Assembly: GCA_015233705.1 (NCBI GenBank)
Contig: JADFXE010000047.1
Coordinates: 1 to 9,056 of the forward strand
Direction of reading: 5' to 3'
Length of the DNA: 9,056 nucleotides
Source of the DNA: Candidatus Omnitrophota bacterium
GTDB taxonomy: Bacteria; Omnitrophota; Koll11; Zapsychrales; Fredricksoniimonadaceae
In this document: piece by piece, positions 1 to 5,385 of the stretch
Layout: each line of letters starts with the position of its first letter
How positions within the stretch are numbered: position 1 is the stretch's first letter
Made by a program: the position numbers and the translations under genes
The notes under the pieces: model-generated
Seen by the model: only the letters and a program-made list of their open reading frames with translations
Told to the model about the DNA's origin: nothing
Database searches by the model: none

Positions 1-765
1 TGGAAGGCCTCGCGCGTCAAGTTCATCAAGTAGGTCGTTGTCCGGTTGATTGTATTGTTTCCCTTTGAAAAAGATTTCTATGACAAGCACGGGCCTGAAG
101 TGGATTTTGTCGGGCATCCCTTCATCGACGAGGTCCGCGCCGACAAAGGGGAGAGTGAATTCCTCAAAGGCCTGGGGCTAAGCGACAAACTCCCGGTCGT
201 GGCCCTTCTTCCCGGCTCACGGGAAAAAGAGATCTCGCGCCATCTGCCGGTCATGCTCAAGGCCGCTTCACTCCTTAAAAAGAAACACGCCAATCTGCAG
301 ATCATTGCCCTACAGGCCAAGAATATCAAGGACGTGTTCTTCAAGAAGCACCTGAAACATGCGCCTGACGACCTTAAGGTCTCGCAGGATTATTACAACG
401 CGCTCAATGCCGCGGATTTCGGCATCGTGGCCTCAGGCACAGCCACGCTCGAGACTGGGATCATGGGCAAACCCATGGCCGTGGTCTACAAGACCTCCTG
501 GCCCACCTATCTCGTCGCGCGCTCGGTTGTCCGCATCCGTTATATTTCGCTGGTGAACATTGTGGCGGGTAAAAAGATCGCGGAAGAATTGCTGCAGAAT
601 CAGGCCACACCGGTCAAAATCGCCAAAGTCATCGACGATCTCCTGCGCGACCCGGAAAAAGCGCGCATCCAGCGCAAGGAACTGGCCGGGCTCAAGAACC
701 GCCTCGGCACTCCCGGCGCCAGCCACCGCGCGGCCAAGGTTGTGCTGGCTATGCTGGCGCAATGA
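1..765 (+). CDS. lpxB: Lipid-A-disaccharide synthase, 3' part, interrupted by in-frame TAG
   Basis: LpxB joins UDP-2,3-diacylglucosamine and lipid X to make the lipid A disaccharide at the inner membrane (GT19 glycosyltransferase). The 5' end lies outside the window. From base 1 the frame reads WKASRVKFIK, then TAG at 31-33, then VVVRLIVLFPFEKDFY. Family members carry an uninterrupted stretch of this kind (W-x-x-x-R-[IV]-K, then the LVLFPFEKEFY type). After the stop the frame stays open for 244 codons to TGA at 763-765. It shows VGHPFIDE, LLPGSREKEI (nucleotide-sugar site) and the SGTATLE plus PMAVVYK acceptor-side region, all typical of the LpxB C-terminal half. A restart at TTG 46 is possible but has no good ribosome binding site and would lack the N-terminal domain. 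Identity is firm. Whether the gene is truly broken or the TAG is a consensus error cannot be decided here. Confidence 0.9.
31..33 (+). other. In-frame TAG inside lpxB
   Basis: The codon falls where a polar residue such as Gln would be expected (CAG to TAG is one transition). Three codons later GTC gives VVV where the family usually has V-V-D, so there are two departures within 12 bases. These may be mutations or a low-quality stretch. One gene in this window (891-1388) ends with TAG, so TAG appears to act as a stop here. Confidence 0.75.
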
Positions 766-833
766 ACGATCAGGCCGTCTCACAGCCATCTCACTTTACA
801 CAACCAACTCAATCACAAAGAAATGAGCCTGAG

Positions 834-858
834 AGAATGGTCCCACCTGAACCATTCT
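834..858. other. Small hairpin between converging genes
   Basis: AGAATGGT (834-841) pairs with ACCATTCT (851-858) around a 9-nt loop. It lies in the 125-bp gap between the lpxB stop and the stop of the converging lipoprotein gene, where a shared terminator would be expected. There is no T-run on either side, so a Rho-independent terminator is not demonstrated. The rest of 766-890 shows nothing recognisable. Confidence 0.25.
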
Positions 859-890
859 GCCGAACTCAATGATCATGCTACAAACAGATA

Positions 891-1388
891 CTAATTCATT
901 CTAATAAGATGCTTCCGCATATCTTGCGGCACCTGATCCAACGTGACAATCTGCAGGGTTTGCTCAATTTGATTCAAAGCCGTCTGCTTTGTCAGATTAC
1001 CCACAACTTCCGTTGGCAACTTCCACATGTTTCCAGTGATCGGATCAACGATCAACATGCCGATCAACCCACCAAAAATAATATTTCCCCAATACCAACC
1101 ACTTAAGGTTGACTTAACTACAGCATGCTGCTCCACATATCCCGGCTTAGAAAAAGTAATGTTGTATGTCTTCGCATGAAAATACGCCTCGCCTGAAGCG
1201 AGCGTAACCGTGGTAGGCGTTGTCCCGTTAAAAACCTTCTTCCCGTGCTCATCCTCGACAAGAACAACTGCGCCGTCTGGATTGCTGTTAATCGTTAAAG
1301 GAAAAATATTCTTGCCAACAATACTGGCACAACCCGTCAAAAAAAGAACCGCTGCCAACATACCTGCCATCATGCCTTTTACCTTCAT
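891..1388 (-). CDS. Lipoprotein with PEGA-like segment
   Basis: This is a predicted lipoprotein of 165 residues. The signal peptide (residues 1-19) ends in the lipobox LTGC with Cys20. The next residue is Ala, not Asp, so outer-membrane sorting is likely. Residues 32-84 (INSNPDGAVVLVED ... TVTL ... ITFSKPGY) look like a PEGA-type beta domain, a surface module. A Gly-rich hydrophobic stretch follows (about 99-116, GNIIFGGLIGMLIVDP) and then a polar tail. The start is fixed by a strong AAGGAGGT at 1392-1399. The stop is TAG (891-893), the only TAG stop among the intact genes of the window. The gene stands alone, converges with lpxB, and is visibly AT-richer than its neighbours: bases 1081-1140 have 24 G+C of 60, against 37 of 60 in lpxB bases 181-240. 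This suggests a separate history. The specific role is unknown. Confidence 0.85.
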   Translation of the reverse strand: MKVKGMMAGMLAAVLFLTGCASIVGKNIFPLTINSNPDGAVVLVEDEHGKKVFNGTTPTTVTLASGEAYFHAKTYNITFSKPGYVEQHAVVKSTLSGWYWGNIIFGGLIGMLIVDPITGNMWKLPTEVVGNLTKQTALNQIEQTLQIVTLDQVPQDMRKHLIRMN

Positions 1389-1391
1389 AGC

Positions 1392-1399
1392 ACCTCCTT
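1392..1399 (-). promoter_or_regulatory. Strong ribosome binding site for the lipoprotein gene
   Basis: On the - strand the sequence reads AAGGAGGT, three bases before the ATG at 1388-1386. It is a near-perfect match to the anti-Shine-Dalgarno and settles the start. Confidence 0.8.
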
Positions 1400-1482
1400 A
1401 TTTTAAAGAACTGTAGAACATTCTTTCAAGGCAGCCACACAGCATCACGATTTATTTCAAAATTCACCAAAATAAATGTCCA

Positions 1483-1500
1483 ACACCTGCCCCAAGGTGT
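1483..1500 (-). terminator. Possible weak terminator after the cupin operon
   Basis: ACACCT (1483-1488) pairs with AGGTGT (1495-1500) around a 6-nt loop, 3 bases past the stop of the last operon gene. On the - strand it is followed by an AT-rich stretch (TGGACATTTATTTTGG), not a clean T-run. Its position supports a terminator; its sequence does so only weakly. The remaining 1401-1482 should carry the promoter of the lipoprotein gene, but no convincing -35/-10 pair was seen. Confidence 0.35.
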
Positions 1501-1503
1501 AAC

Positions 1504-1950
1504 TCAATTCGCCCCTGTCCCGATTTCAACCGGAGCATCGATCAGCCCCGGCAGCCGCATGCCCTCCATGGAGAGAATATTGGTCAGACGCATCATACTG
1601 ACCGGTCCATTCGGGCCATCCACAGTTCCGCTTTCCAGCGTCGCAGTCACGCGGTCAACAAAGATACGGCCTGAAACTTTAAGCTCAGCGCCCTCGCCAG
1701 GGCAAGCTTCATCACCAGATGTCCTGATGACCTTGACGTGCGTCATCGGCAAAGAACGAACAGACGTCCCGTCATCACGCCGGGTGCACTCCGTTAGCCC
1801 TATGCAAGAATCGACCTTTTGCTCCTCACGATCGCGCCCCACAACCTGGGCCGTAAGCCTGACGCAGGAGACTGTAAAGTCCGACGCGTGAACAGGCGCT
1901 GCTTCTATGAGAAGAAAGAAAACGACAACCGGCAGGGGCCACGTCTTCAT
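1504..1950 (-). CDS. Hypothetical secreted four-cysteine protein
   Basis: I do not recognise this family. The predicted protein has 148 residues. A signal peptide (about 1-22, hydrophobic PLPVVVFFLLI, with cleavage near VHA) exports it to the periplasm or beyond. The mature part has exactly four cysteines (29, 49, 55, 83), enough for two disulfides, and is otherwise Thr/Val/Gly-rich, suggesting a small beta protein. The frame is open upstream to 2082, but that would run through the end of the preceding gene and give an Arg-rich leader. The ATG at 1950 directly precedes a proper signal peptide and follows AAAGGG (1956-1961), so I chose it. It is the last gene of the cupin-to-YhcH operon, 13 nt after the YhcH-family stop. 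An exported protein at the end of a run of cytosolic enzymes is odd. It may be co-transcribed without sharing their pathway. Confidence 0.75.
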   Translation of the reverse strand: MKTWPLPVVVFFLLIEAAPVHASDFTVSCVRLTAQVVGRDREEQKVDSCIGLTECTRRDDGTSVRSLPMTHVKVIRTSGDEACPGEGAELKVSGRIFVDRVTATLESGTVDGPNGPVSMMRLTNILSMEGMRLPGLIDAPVEIGTGAN

Positions 1951-1963
1951 AAAAACCCTTTCC

Positions 1964-2419
1964 TTAGGCAATACGAATTTTGAAAACAAGTTTTTTAACG
2001 CGGACAGCATCCTTCCCCGGGGAACACGACGGGCGATGCGCCTCGCCGGGCCAGAAGACCGCAAACTCATCAGCCCGGACAATAAAAGACGAGACCGCCT
2101 TCGCTGCCTTGAAGAATTGATAGTCGCCTTTGGAATCGTATTCCACCAAAGGTGTCAGGGCATCAGCCGGCGCGACCTGCATGAGCTCCTCGCCGCTGAC
2201 AACATACTGCAGGTCCGCGTAAACGCGGTGCGTTTCGAATTTCCCCTCTGCGGCAGGCTTGGTGTCATATTCGGCAGGACGGACAAAAAGTTCGCGTCCG
2301 TTGATCTCGATCTCACCGACCGCAAGGCGCTCGGCGTTATTCTGCTTCAAGAAAGCGATGATCTCATCCAGCCGCGGGATGTCGTAACGCTCCAGGTGTC
2401 CGATCGAATCAAAGATCAT
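1964..2419 (-). CDS. YhcH/YjgK/YiaL (NanQ/TabA) family protein
   Basis: This is a 151-residue protein of the YhcH/YjgK/YiaL (DUF386) family. These are metal-binding beta-barrel proteins whose characterised members help open or anomerise sugars (NanQ on sialic acid) or act in biofilm control (TabA). The start MIFDSIGHLERY is the family's usual N-terminus. The metal-site region FETHRVYADLQYVVSGEE (61-78, with Glu62, His64 and Asp69) and a late His in WPGEAHRPS (His128) are present, as is the basic C-terminal strand (about 140-149). A 13-residue longer frame exists, but ATG 2419 begins the family-typical sequence and has AAAGGAAA at 2424-2431. It overlaps the upstream deaminase by 11 nt, so translation is probably coupled. 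Family assignment is firm. The substrate is not, and a sugar linked to the phosphatase of this operon is only a guess. Confidence 0.9.
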   Translation of the reverse strand: MIFDSIGHLERYDIPRLDEIIAFLKQNNAERLAVGEIEINGRELFVRPAEYDTKPAAEGKFETHRVYADLQYVVSGEELMQVAPADALTPLVEYDSKGDYQFFKAAKAVSSFIVRADEFAVFWPGEAHRPSCSPGKDAVRVKKLVFKIRIA

Positions 2420-2879
2420 GCGGTTTCCTTTCGCCAATATCCTCATTCCATATCTCAAAATGCTCGGCGATAAAGTCCCGCATCAGATTCTTGCACTCAA
2501 CGTTATCAAGATTGATCAGTTCAACACCCTGAGACACCAGATACTCTTCCGGCCCCTTAAAGGTCGTATTCTCCCCCATCACGACCGTCGGGATCTTGTA
2601 CAAAAGGATCGCACCGGAACACATGTCGCAGGGCGAAAGCGTGGAGTAAATCGTGCACTTCTCGTAATCTGCGGCCGTCAGGCGACCCGCGTTCTCCAGA
2701 CAATCCATCTCGGCGTGCAGAATGGCCGACCCTTTCTGGATACGGCGGTTATGTCCGCGGCCAATGATCTGTCCTTCCTTGACCAGGACCGCGCCGACAG
2801 GAATTCCGCCCTCGGAGGCACCAGCGCGCGCCTCACGGATCGCCTCAGCCATAAACAACGTGTGATCGTGAACGATCAT
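2409..2879 (-). CDS. Fcy1-type cytosine deaminase (zinc CDA superfamily)
   Basis: This 156-residue cytosolic zinc deaminase should convert cytosine to uracil, or act on a related base. Zinc-site motifs are complete: HAE with His55 and Glu57 (proton shuttle), and PCDMC with Cys84 and Cys87. From memory the whole chain follows yeast cytosine deaminase Fcy1 more closely than TadA or guanine deaminase: EGGIPVGAVL, RGHNRRIQKGSAILHAE, TLSPCDMCSGAI, GENTTFKG and the C-terminal W-x-E-D-I-G-E. The Fcy1 base-binding residues appear to be kept as Asn44, Phe107, Trp144 and Asp147. One visible difference is HAE where yeast has HGE. Length equals the yeast enzyme (158). The start has AAGGAGG at 2885-2891 and shares ATGA with the upstream phosphatase stop. 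Unlike E. coli codA, which encodes an amidohydrolase, this is the unrelated small type. The exact substrate is inferred. Confidence 0.85.
   Translation of the reverse strand: MIVHDHTLFMAEAIREARAGASEGGIPVGAVLVKEGQIIGRGHNRRIQKGSAILHAEMDCLENAGRLTAADYEKCTIYSTLSPCDMCSGAILLYKIPTVVMGENTTFKGPEEYLVSQGVELINLDNVECKNLMRDFIAEHFEIWNEDIGERKPHDL
2424..2431 (-). promoter_or_regulatory. Ribosome binding site deciding the YhcH-family start
   Basis: AAAGGAAA lies 4-6 bases before the ATG at 2419-2417, inside the end of the deaminase gene. It favours MIFDSIGH over the longer start at 2458. Confidence 0.6.
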
Positions 2880-3721
2880 CTCACCCTCCTTGTCAATCGT
2901 GAACGCAGTTCAGGATAATTCCGCTTGGACGACAGGATGTAATACTCCTTAAGGCGCCAGGGCATCCCTTCTTTACGAAAAAGATCCGCGCGGATCTGGT
3001 CCAGCACACGCCCGTCGTCAAATGAGCGCAGCTCAAAGCCGGCCCTCTGAAAGATCGGCCATGACCCGGCAAAATCCCACAAATGGACCATGGACAGCGA
3101 CCCGCACCCGCGCCCGATCGTGGGCCAGCAGAACTCACAGATCGCGGTGGCAAAGATCATGCACCGGCACTCACGCTCCTGCCATTCAAAAAGGCTTAAG
3201 ACCTCGTCGGTCGCGATAAAGATCGAGCGGTTGGTAATAACCTCATCCACCGGGACAATCTTTGTCCTGACCTCATGGTCGGTAAAGGCATCTTTGACAA
3301 AGTAGGCATCTGCCCCGTCGCAGTAAAAAAGCTCGCTCAGCGACGGAAAGTAAACTACGCCCAGCCAGGGCCTCAGATCTTTAATAAGTCCAAGGGAAAA
3401 GCCGTAATGCCGCATGCGGTTGGCATAAACGCGCGTGCCGTCGATCGGGTCCACGGACCAGATAAAGGGCTTACTCTCAAGGAAGGCTTGGTCCAGATAC
3501 TCGCCACGCTTAGGGTCTTCCTCATCGATCAGGATGTGATCACCCTGGGCCAAAAGCGGCGCCAGGCGCTCATGGGTCAGCCGCGAGATCGCCCTGTCCG
3601 CCTCAGTGATGACGGAGTGGTCGGCCTTGAGGTCTGATCGCCCGTCGTTGAGATGCTTCAACGCGATCAGGCCGGCGTCTCTGGCCAGGGTCATCATGAG
3701 GGAAAGGTAATCGTCTGTCAT
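2876..3721 (-). CDS. Inositol monophosphatase superfamily phosphatase
   Basis: This 281-residue protein belongs to the Mg-dependent, Li-sensitive phosphatase superfamily (IMPase, CysQ/PAP phosphatase, histidinol phosphatase). It should remove a phosphate from a small sugar, inositol or nucleotide phosphate in the cytosol. It shows the N-terminal KADHSVITEADRAI (32-45), IDEE (65-68) and motif DPIDGT (91-96), all metal ligands or their neighbours. The C-terminal motif is WDFAGS (215-220), where most members have W-D-x-A-A-G. The Asp is kept, but the next small residues are changed and a bulky Trp-Pro follows. The C-terminus (about 240-281) is basic and unlike anything I know. ATG overlaps the cupin stop as ATGA with no clear Shine-Dalgarno, so translation is probably coupled. 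Which phosphatase subfamily it belongs to cannot be read from the motifs. The neighbouring deaminase and YhcH-like protein point to nucleotide or sugar salvage. Confidence 0.85.
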   Translation of the reverse strand: MTDDYLSLMMTLARDAGLIALKHLNDGRSDLKADHSVITEADRAISRLTHERLAPLLAQGDHILIDEEDPKRGEYLDQAFLESKPFIWSVDPIDGTRVYANRMRHYGFSLGLIKDLRPWLGVVYFPSLSELFYCDGADAYFVKDAFTDHEVRTKIVPVDEVITNRSIFIATDEVLSLFEWQERECRCMIFATAICEFCWPTIGRGCGSLSMVHLWDFAGSWPIFQRAGFELRSFDDGRVLDQIRADLFRKEGMPWRLKEYYILSSKRNYPELRSRLTRRVR

Positions 3722-4005
3722 TCGAATTTATACACTTTCTCGACTCGCTCCAGGACTTCCCACGAACAGGACAGGCCCGCCGGAAAGGTCACAAAGTCGC
3801 CGGCCTTGATCTCGACCATCTCCTCCCTGGTCCTGACCTTGACCCGTCCCTTGAAGAGATAGGCCAACTCCTTGGACTCGTAATGCCAGTTGAACTTCGA
3901 AGGATCACAGTCCCAGACGCTCCAGCCATCCCCTTCGACAGGTTGCGACGGGAGCTTCAGCATCGCGCGCTGCGCGTCCGTAAGCTTCTGGATCTCGATC
4001 TTCAT
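3718..4005 (-). CDS. Small single-domain cupin (Cupin_3/DUF861-like)
   Basis: This 95-residue protein forms one cupin barrel. It resembles the Cupin_3 (DUF861) group, related to the ureidoglycine aminohydrolase domain. Visible signs are W-S-V-W-D-C near residue 28, HYESKELAYLFKGRVKV (41-57; first cupin motif with His41 and Glu43, Glu46 later) and KAGDFVTFPAGLSCSWEV (67-84; second motif, with Trp where many cupins have His). Members bind a metal and act as small enzymes or binding proteins. The function of short stand-alone ones is mostly unknown. It is the first gene of the operon, with a strong AAGGAGG at 4011-4017 and two hairpins further upstream. Its stop overlaps the phosphatase ATG. Family is confident; role is unassigned. 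Confidence 0.85.
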   Translation of the reverse strand: MKIEIQKLTDAQRAMLKLPSQPVEGDGWSVWDCDPSKFNWHYESKELAYLFKGRVKVRTREEMVEIKAGDFVTFPAGLSCSWEVLERVEKVYKFE

Positions 4006-4010
4006 GACGT

Positions 4011-4017
4011 CCTCCTT
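4011..4017 (-). promoter_or_regulatory. Strong ribosome binding site for the cupin gene
   Basis: AAGGAGG is placed five bases before the ATG at 4005-4003. It lies only a few bases from the foot of the GC-rich hairpin at 4022-4038, so that hairpin could influence ribosome access. Confidence 0.8.
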
Positions 4018-4021
4018 ATTG

Positions 4022-4038
4022 CCCCGCCTTCGGCGGGG
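4022..4038. repeat. GC-rich perfect hairpin ahead of the cupin operon
   Basis: CCCCGCC (4022-4028) pairs perfectly with GGCGGGG (4032-4038) around a 3-base loop, TTC on the + strand and GAA on the - strand. It is very stable and sits 4 bases from the cupin Shine-Dalgarno. No T-run follows on the - strand (CAATAAGG). It could be a leader hairpin, a processing site, or one copy of a dispersed extragenic palindrome. Confidence 0.7.
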
Positions 4039-4045
4039 TTAATTC

Positions 4046-4098
4046 GGGCAACAACTTATGTCGGCTCTTAAAGAAAAGAGCCTCCATAAGTTGCGCCC
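4046..4098. repeat. Long inverted repeat between the PEBP gene and the cupin operon
   Basis: A 53-base near-perfect palindrome: GGGC (4046-4049) with GCCC (4095-4098), CAACTTATG (4052-4060) with CATAAGTTG (4085-4093), and GGCTCTT (4063-4069) with AAGAGCC (4076-4082), around a 6-base loop. There is a small AA/C bulge and a TC/TC internal loop. About 20 base pairs form in all. It lies 3 bases past the PEBP-gene stop, where a terminator would be, but no T-run follows on either strand. Possible roles are a boundary between the two operons, an mRNA-stabilising 3' hairpin, or an extragenic palindromic element. Confidence 0.75.
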
Positions 4099-4101
4099 TC
4101 A

Positions 4102-4605
4102 TTAAAACTTCTTATAACCCCCTATCAGCTCCGCCTTGTCCAGAACATGTCCCTGCATGGCCTGCTCGACGTCCGACTTCTTTGCGCCGGGCTTCAGCGG
4201 GAGCTGGATATCCAGGGCATAGATCTTGAAGAAATACCGGTGCGTTCCCCGCGGCGGACAGGGCCCGCCCCAGTCCACCCGGCCAAAATCATTCCACCCC
4301 TGAACGCCGGGCACCGTTCCCTGCGCGATCGACGTTGTTCTGGGATCAATGTTGAACACGACCCAGTGGACCCACATGCCGTTAGGCGCGTCAGGGTCAT
4401 CAACGATCAAAGCCAGGCTCTTGGCTCCCTGCGGCGCTCCTGTGATCACAAGGTTCGGCGAAAGACCAACGCCCTGACAGGTGAACTTCGGCGGAATACT
4501 GCTGTTATGCTGAAAATCAGGACTGGTGAGCGTCATCATAGTTTCTCCTGTGGACATTGCAGGGCACACCAGGATCGCAGCAAGAATGAACAGAAAAGCG
4601 CGCAT
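4102..4605 (-). CDS. PEBP / YbhB-YbcL family protein, exported
   Basis: This is a 167-residue member of the phosphatidylethanolamine-binding protein (Raf kinase inhibitor-like) family. Bacterial members (YbhB, YbcL) bind small anionic ligands, but their physiological role is poorly known. Visible are DDPDAP (69-74) and GGPCPPRGTHRYFFKIYALD (113-132), the two conserved ligand-site motifs, with MWVHWVVFNI between them. The hydrophobic N-terminus (3-16, then AMSTG) is a likely signal peptide, so it should be periplasmic. The Cys in LVC does not form a standard lipobox. A longer TTG start exists at 4623, but ATG 4605 has AAAGGAG five bases upstream and starts directly with the signal sequence. 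It lies 27 nt after batE and is probably read from the same transcript. It is not a usual Bat component, so I regard it as a passenger. Confidence 0.9.
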   Translation of the reverse strand: MRAFLFILAAILVCPAMSTGETMMTLTSPDFQHNSSIPPKFTCQGVGLSPNLVITGAPQGAKSLALIVDDPDAPNGMWVHWVVFNIDPRTTSIAQGTVPGVQGWNDFGRVDWGGPCPPRGTHRYFFKIYALDIQLPLKPGAKKSDVEQAMQGHVLDKAELIGGYKKF

Positions 4606-4610
4606 GCCCG

Positions 4611-4617
4611 CTCCTTT
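4611..4617 (-). promoter_or_regulatory. Ribosome binding site deciding the PEBP start
   Basis: AAAGGAG, five bases before ATG 4605-4603, lies inside the longer TTG-started frame and so argues against that longer start. Confidence 0.7.
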
Positions 4618-4632
4618 AACCAAAATCCGGGT

Positions 4633-5385
4633 TTAGGGAAAAACCTTTTCCAGGGAATTGACAGGAACCCAGGCTGACCTTCCATCCGTTCGCTCGATCT
4701 TGGCCCAACTGTCCTGCGTACGCAGAAGACGAACCTCTGTGCCCTCGGACAACTTGAAATAACTTGTCGCACTGACCGACGGCTCGAAACGGGCGGACTC
4801 CGCCCTGACCGCCACGGCCCGGGAAGACTCTGTCGCAGCCTTCAAAACACAGGCAGCGGTAAAATAAAGCCAGACAGTTGCCAGAAGAACCGTGACCTGA
4901 ACGATCCTTTTAGGCCTCATTGCTCCATAGAGTCCGACGGCAAAGAAAGTGCCGATGGCCATAAACAGAGAAAGCGACAGCCACTTCAGTTCGCCGGTTG
5001 ACATCCGCTTGATGGTCAGCAGCCGAACAATGCCCGTAGATGGCAGTTCAGGCTGATAATTCTCGACAATGTCACGGGCAAAGGCCAGGTTGGCCTTAAG
5101 ATCAGCATCGCGCGGGGCAAGCGCCTCGGCCCGCAGATAATTGACGATCGCCTTGCCGAGCTTCTTGTCCTTGAACAAGGCGTTACCAAGATTGTAATAG
5201 ACCGCCGGACTCTCAAACCCGCCCTGTAGGATCTTCTCATCAAGGGCAGCGGCCTTGTCAAACTGACCTTCCTTGTAAACCTGAACCGATTGGGCAAACA
5301 AAGCCCTGGCCTCGGCCTGCCCCATGGCATGGGCCGATGTCACTGCGCACATGACGACCAGAAATAAGAATGCCAACTGTCTCAT
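4633..5385 (-). CDS. batE: Aerotolerance protein BatE (TPR, two TM, SH3-like)
   Basis: This 250-residue Bat-operon protein has, in order: a signal peptide (1-20, ending AHA); two TPR units (about 24-57 and 60-93, with the typical A-V-Y-Y-N-L-G-N-A-L start of the second); two membrane segments (about 134-155 and 161-181); and a C-terminal bacterial SH3-like domain (about 190-248, ending AWVPVNSLEKVFP). This is the usual BatE architecture. The TPR part faces the periplasm and probably docks other Bat proteins, while the SH3 part may bind envelope material. It starts in a TAATG overlap with batD, with AGGTGA just upstream. Bat proteins were named for Bacteroides aerotolerance, but their biochemical role is still unsettled. 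Assignment is strong because of both domain order and neighbours. Confidence 0.9.
   Translation of the reverse strand: MRQLAFLFLVVMCAVTSAHAMGQAEARALFAQSVQVYKEGQFDKAAALDEKILQGGFESPAVYYNLGNALFKDKKLGKAIVNYLRAEALAPRDADLKANLAFARDIVENYQPELPSTGIVRLLTIKRMSTGELKWLSLSLFMAIGTFFAVGLYGAMRPKRIVQVTVLLATVWLYFTAACVLKAATESSRAVAVRAESARFEPSVSATSYFKLSEGTEVRLLRTQDSWAKIERTDGRSAWVPVNSLEKVFP

Noticed and set aside
1951..2082. Longer start for the secreted four-cysteine protein
   Set aside because: The extension overlaps the preceding gene, is Arg-rich, and would bury the signal peptide.
1907..2473. A 188-codon + strand frame
   Set aside because: It is antisense to the YhcH-family gene, whose motifs are unmistakable.
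4046..4098. Classical Rho-independent terminator for the Bat operon
   Set aside because: The stem is strong, but no T-run follows on either strand; kept as an inverted repeat of uncertain role.
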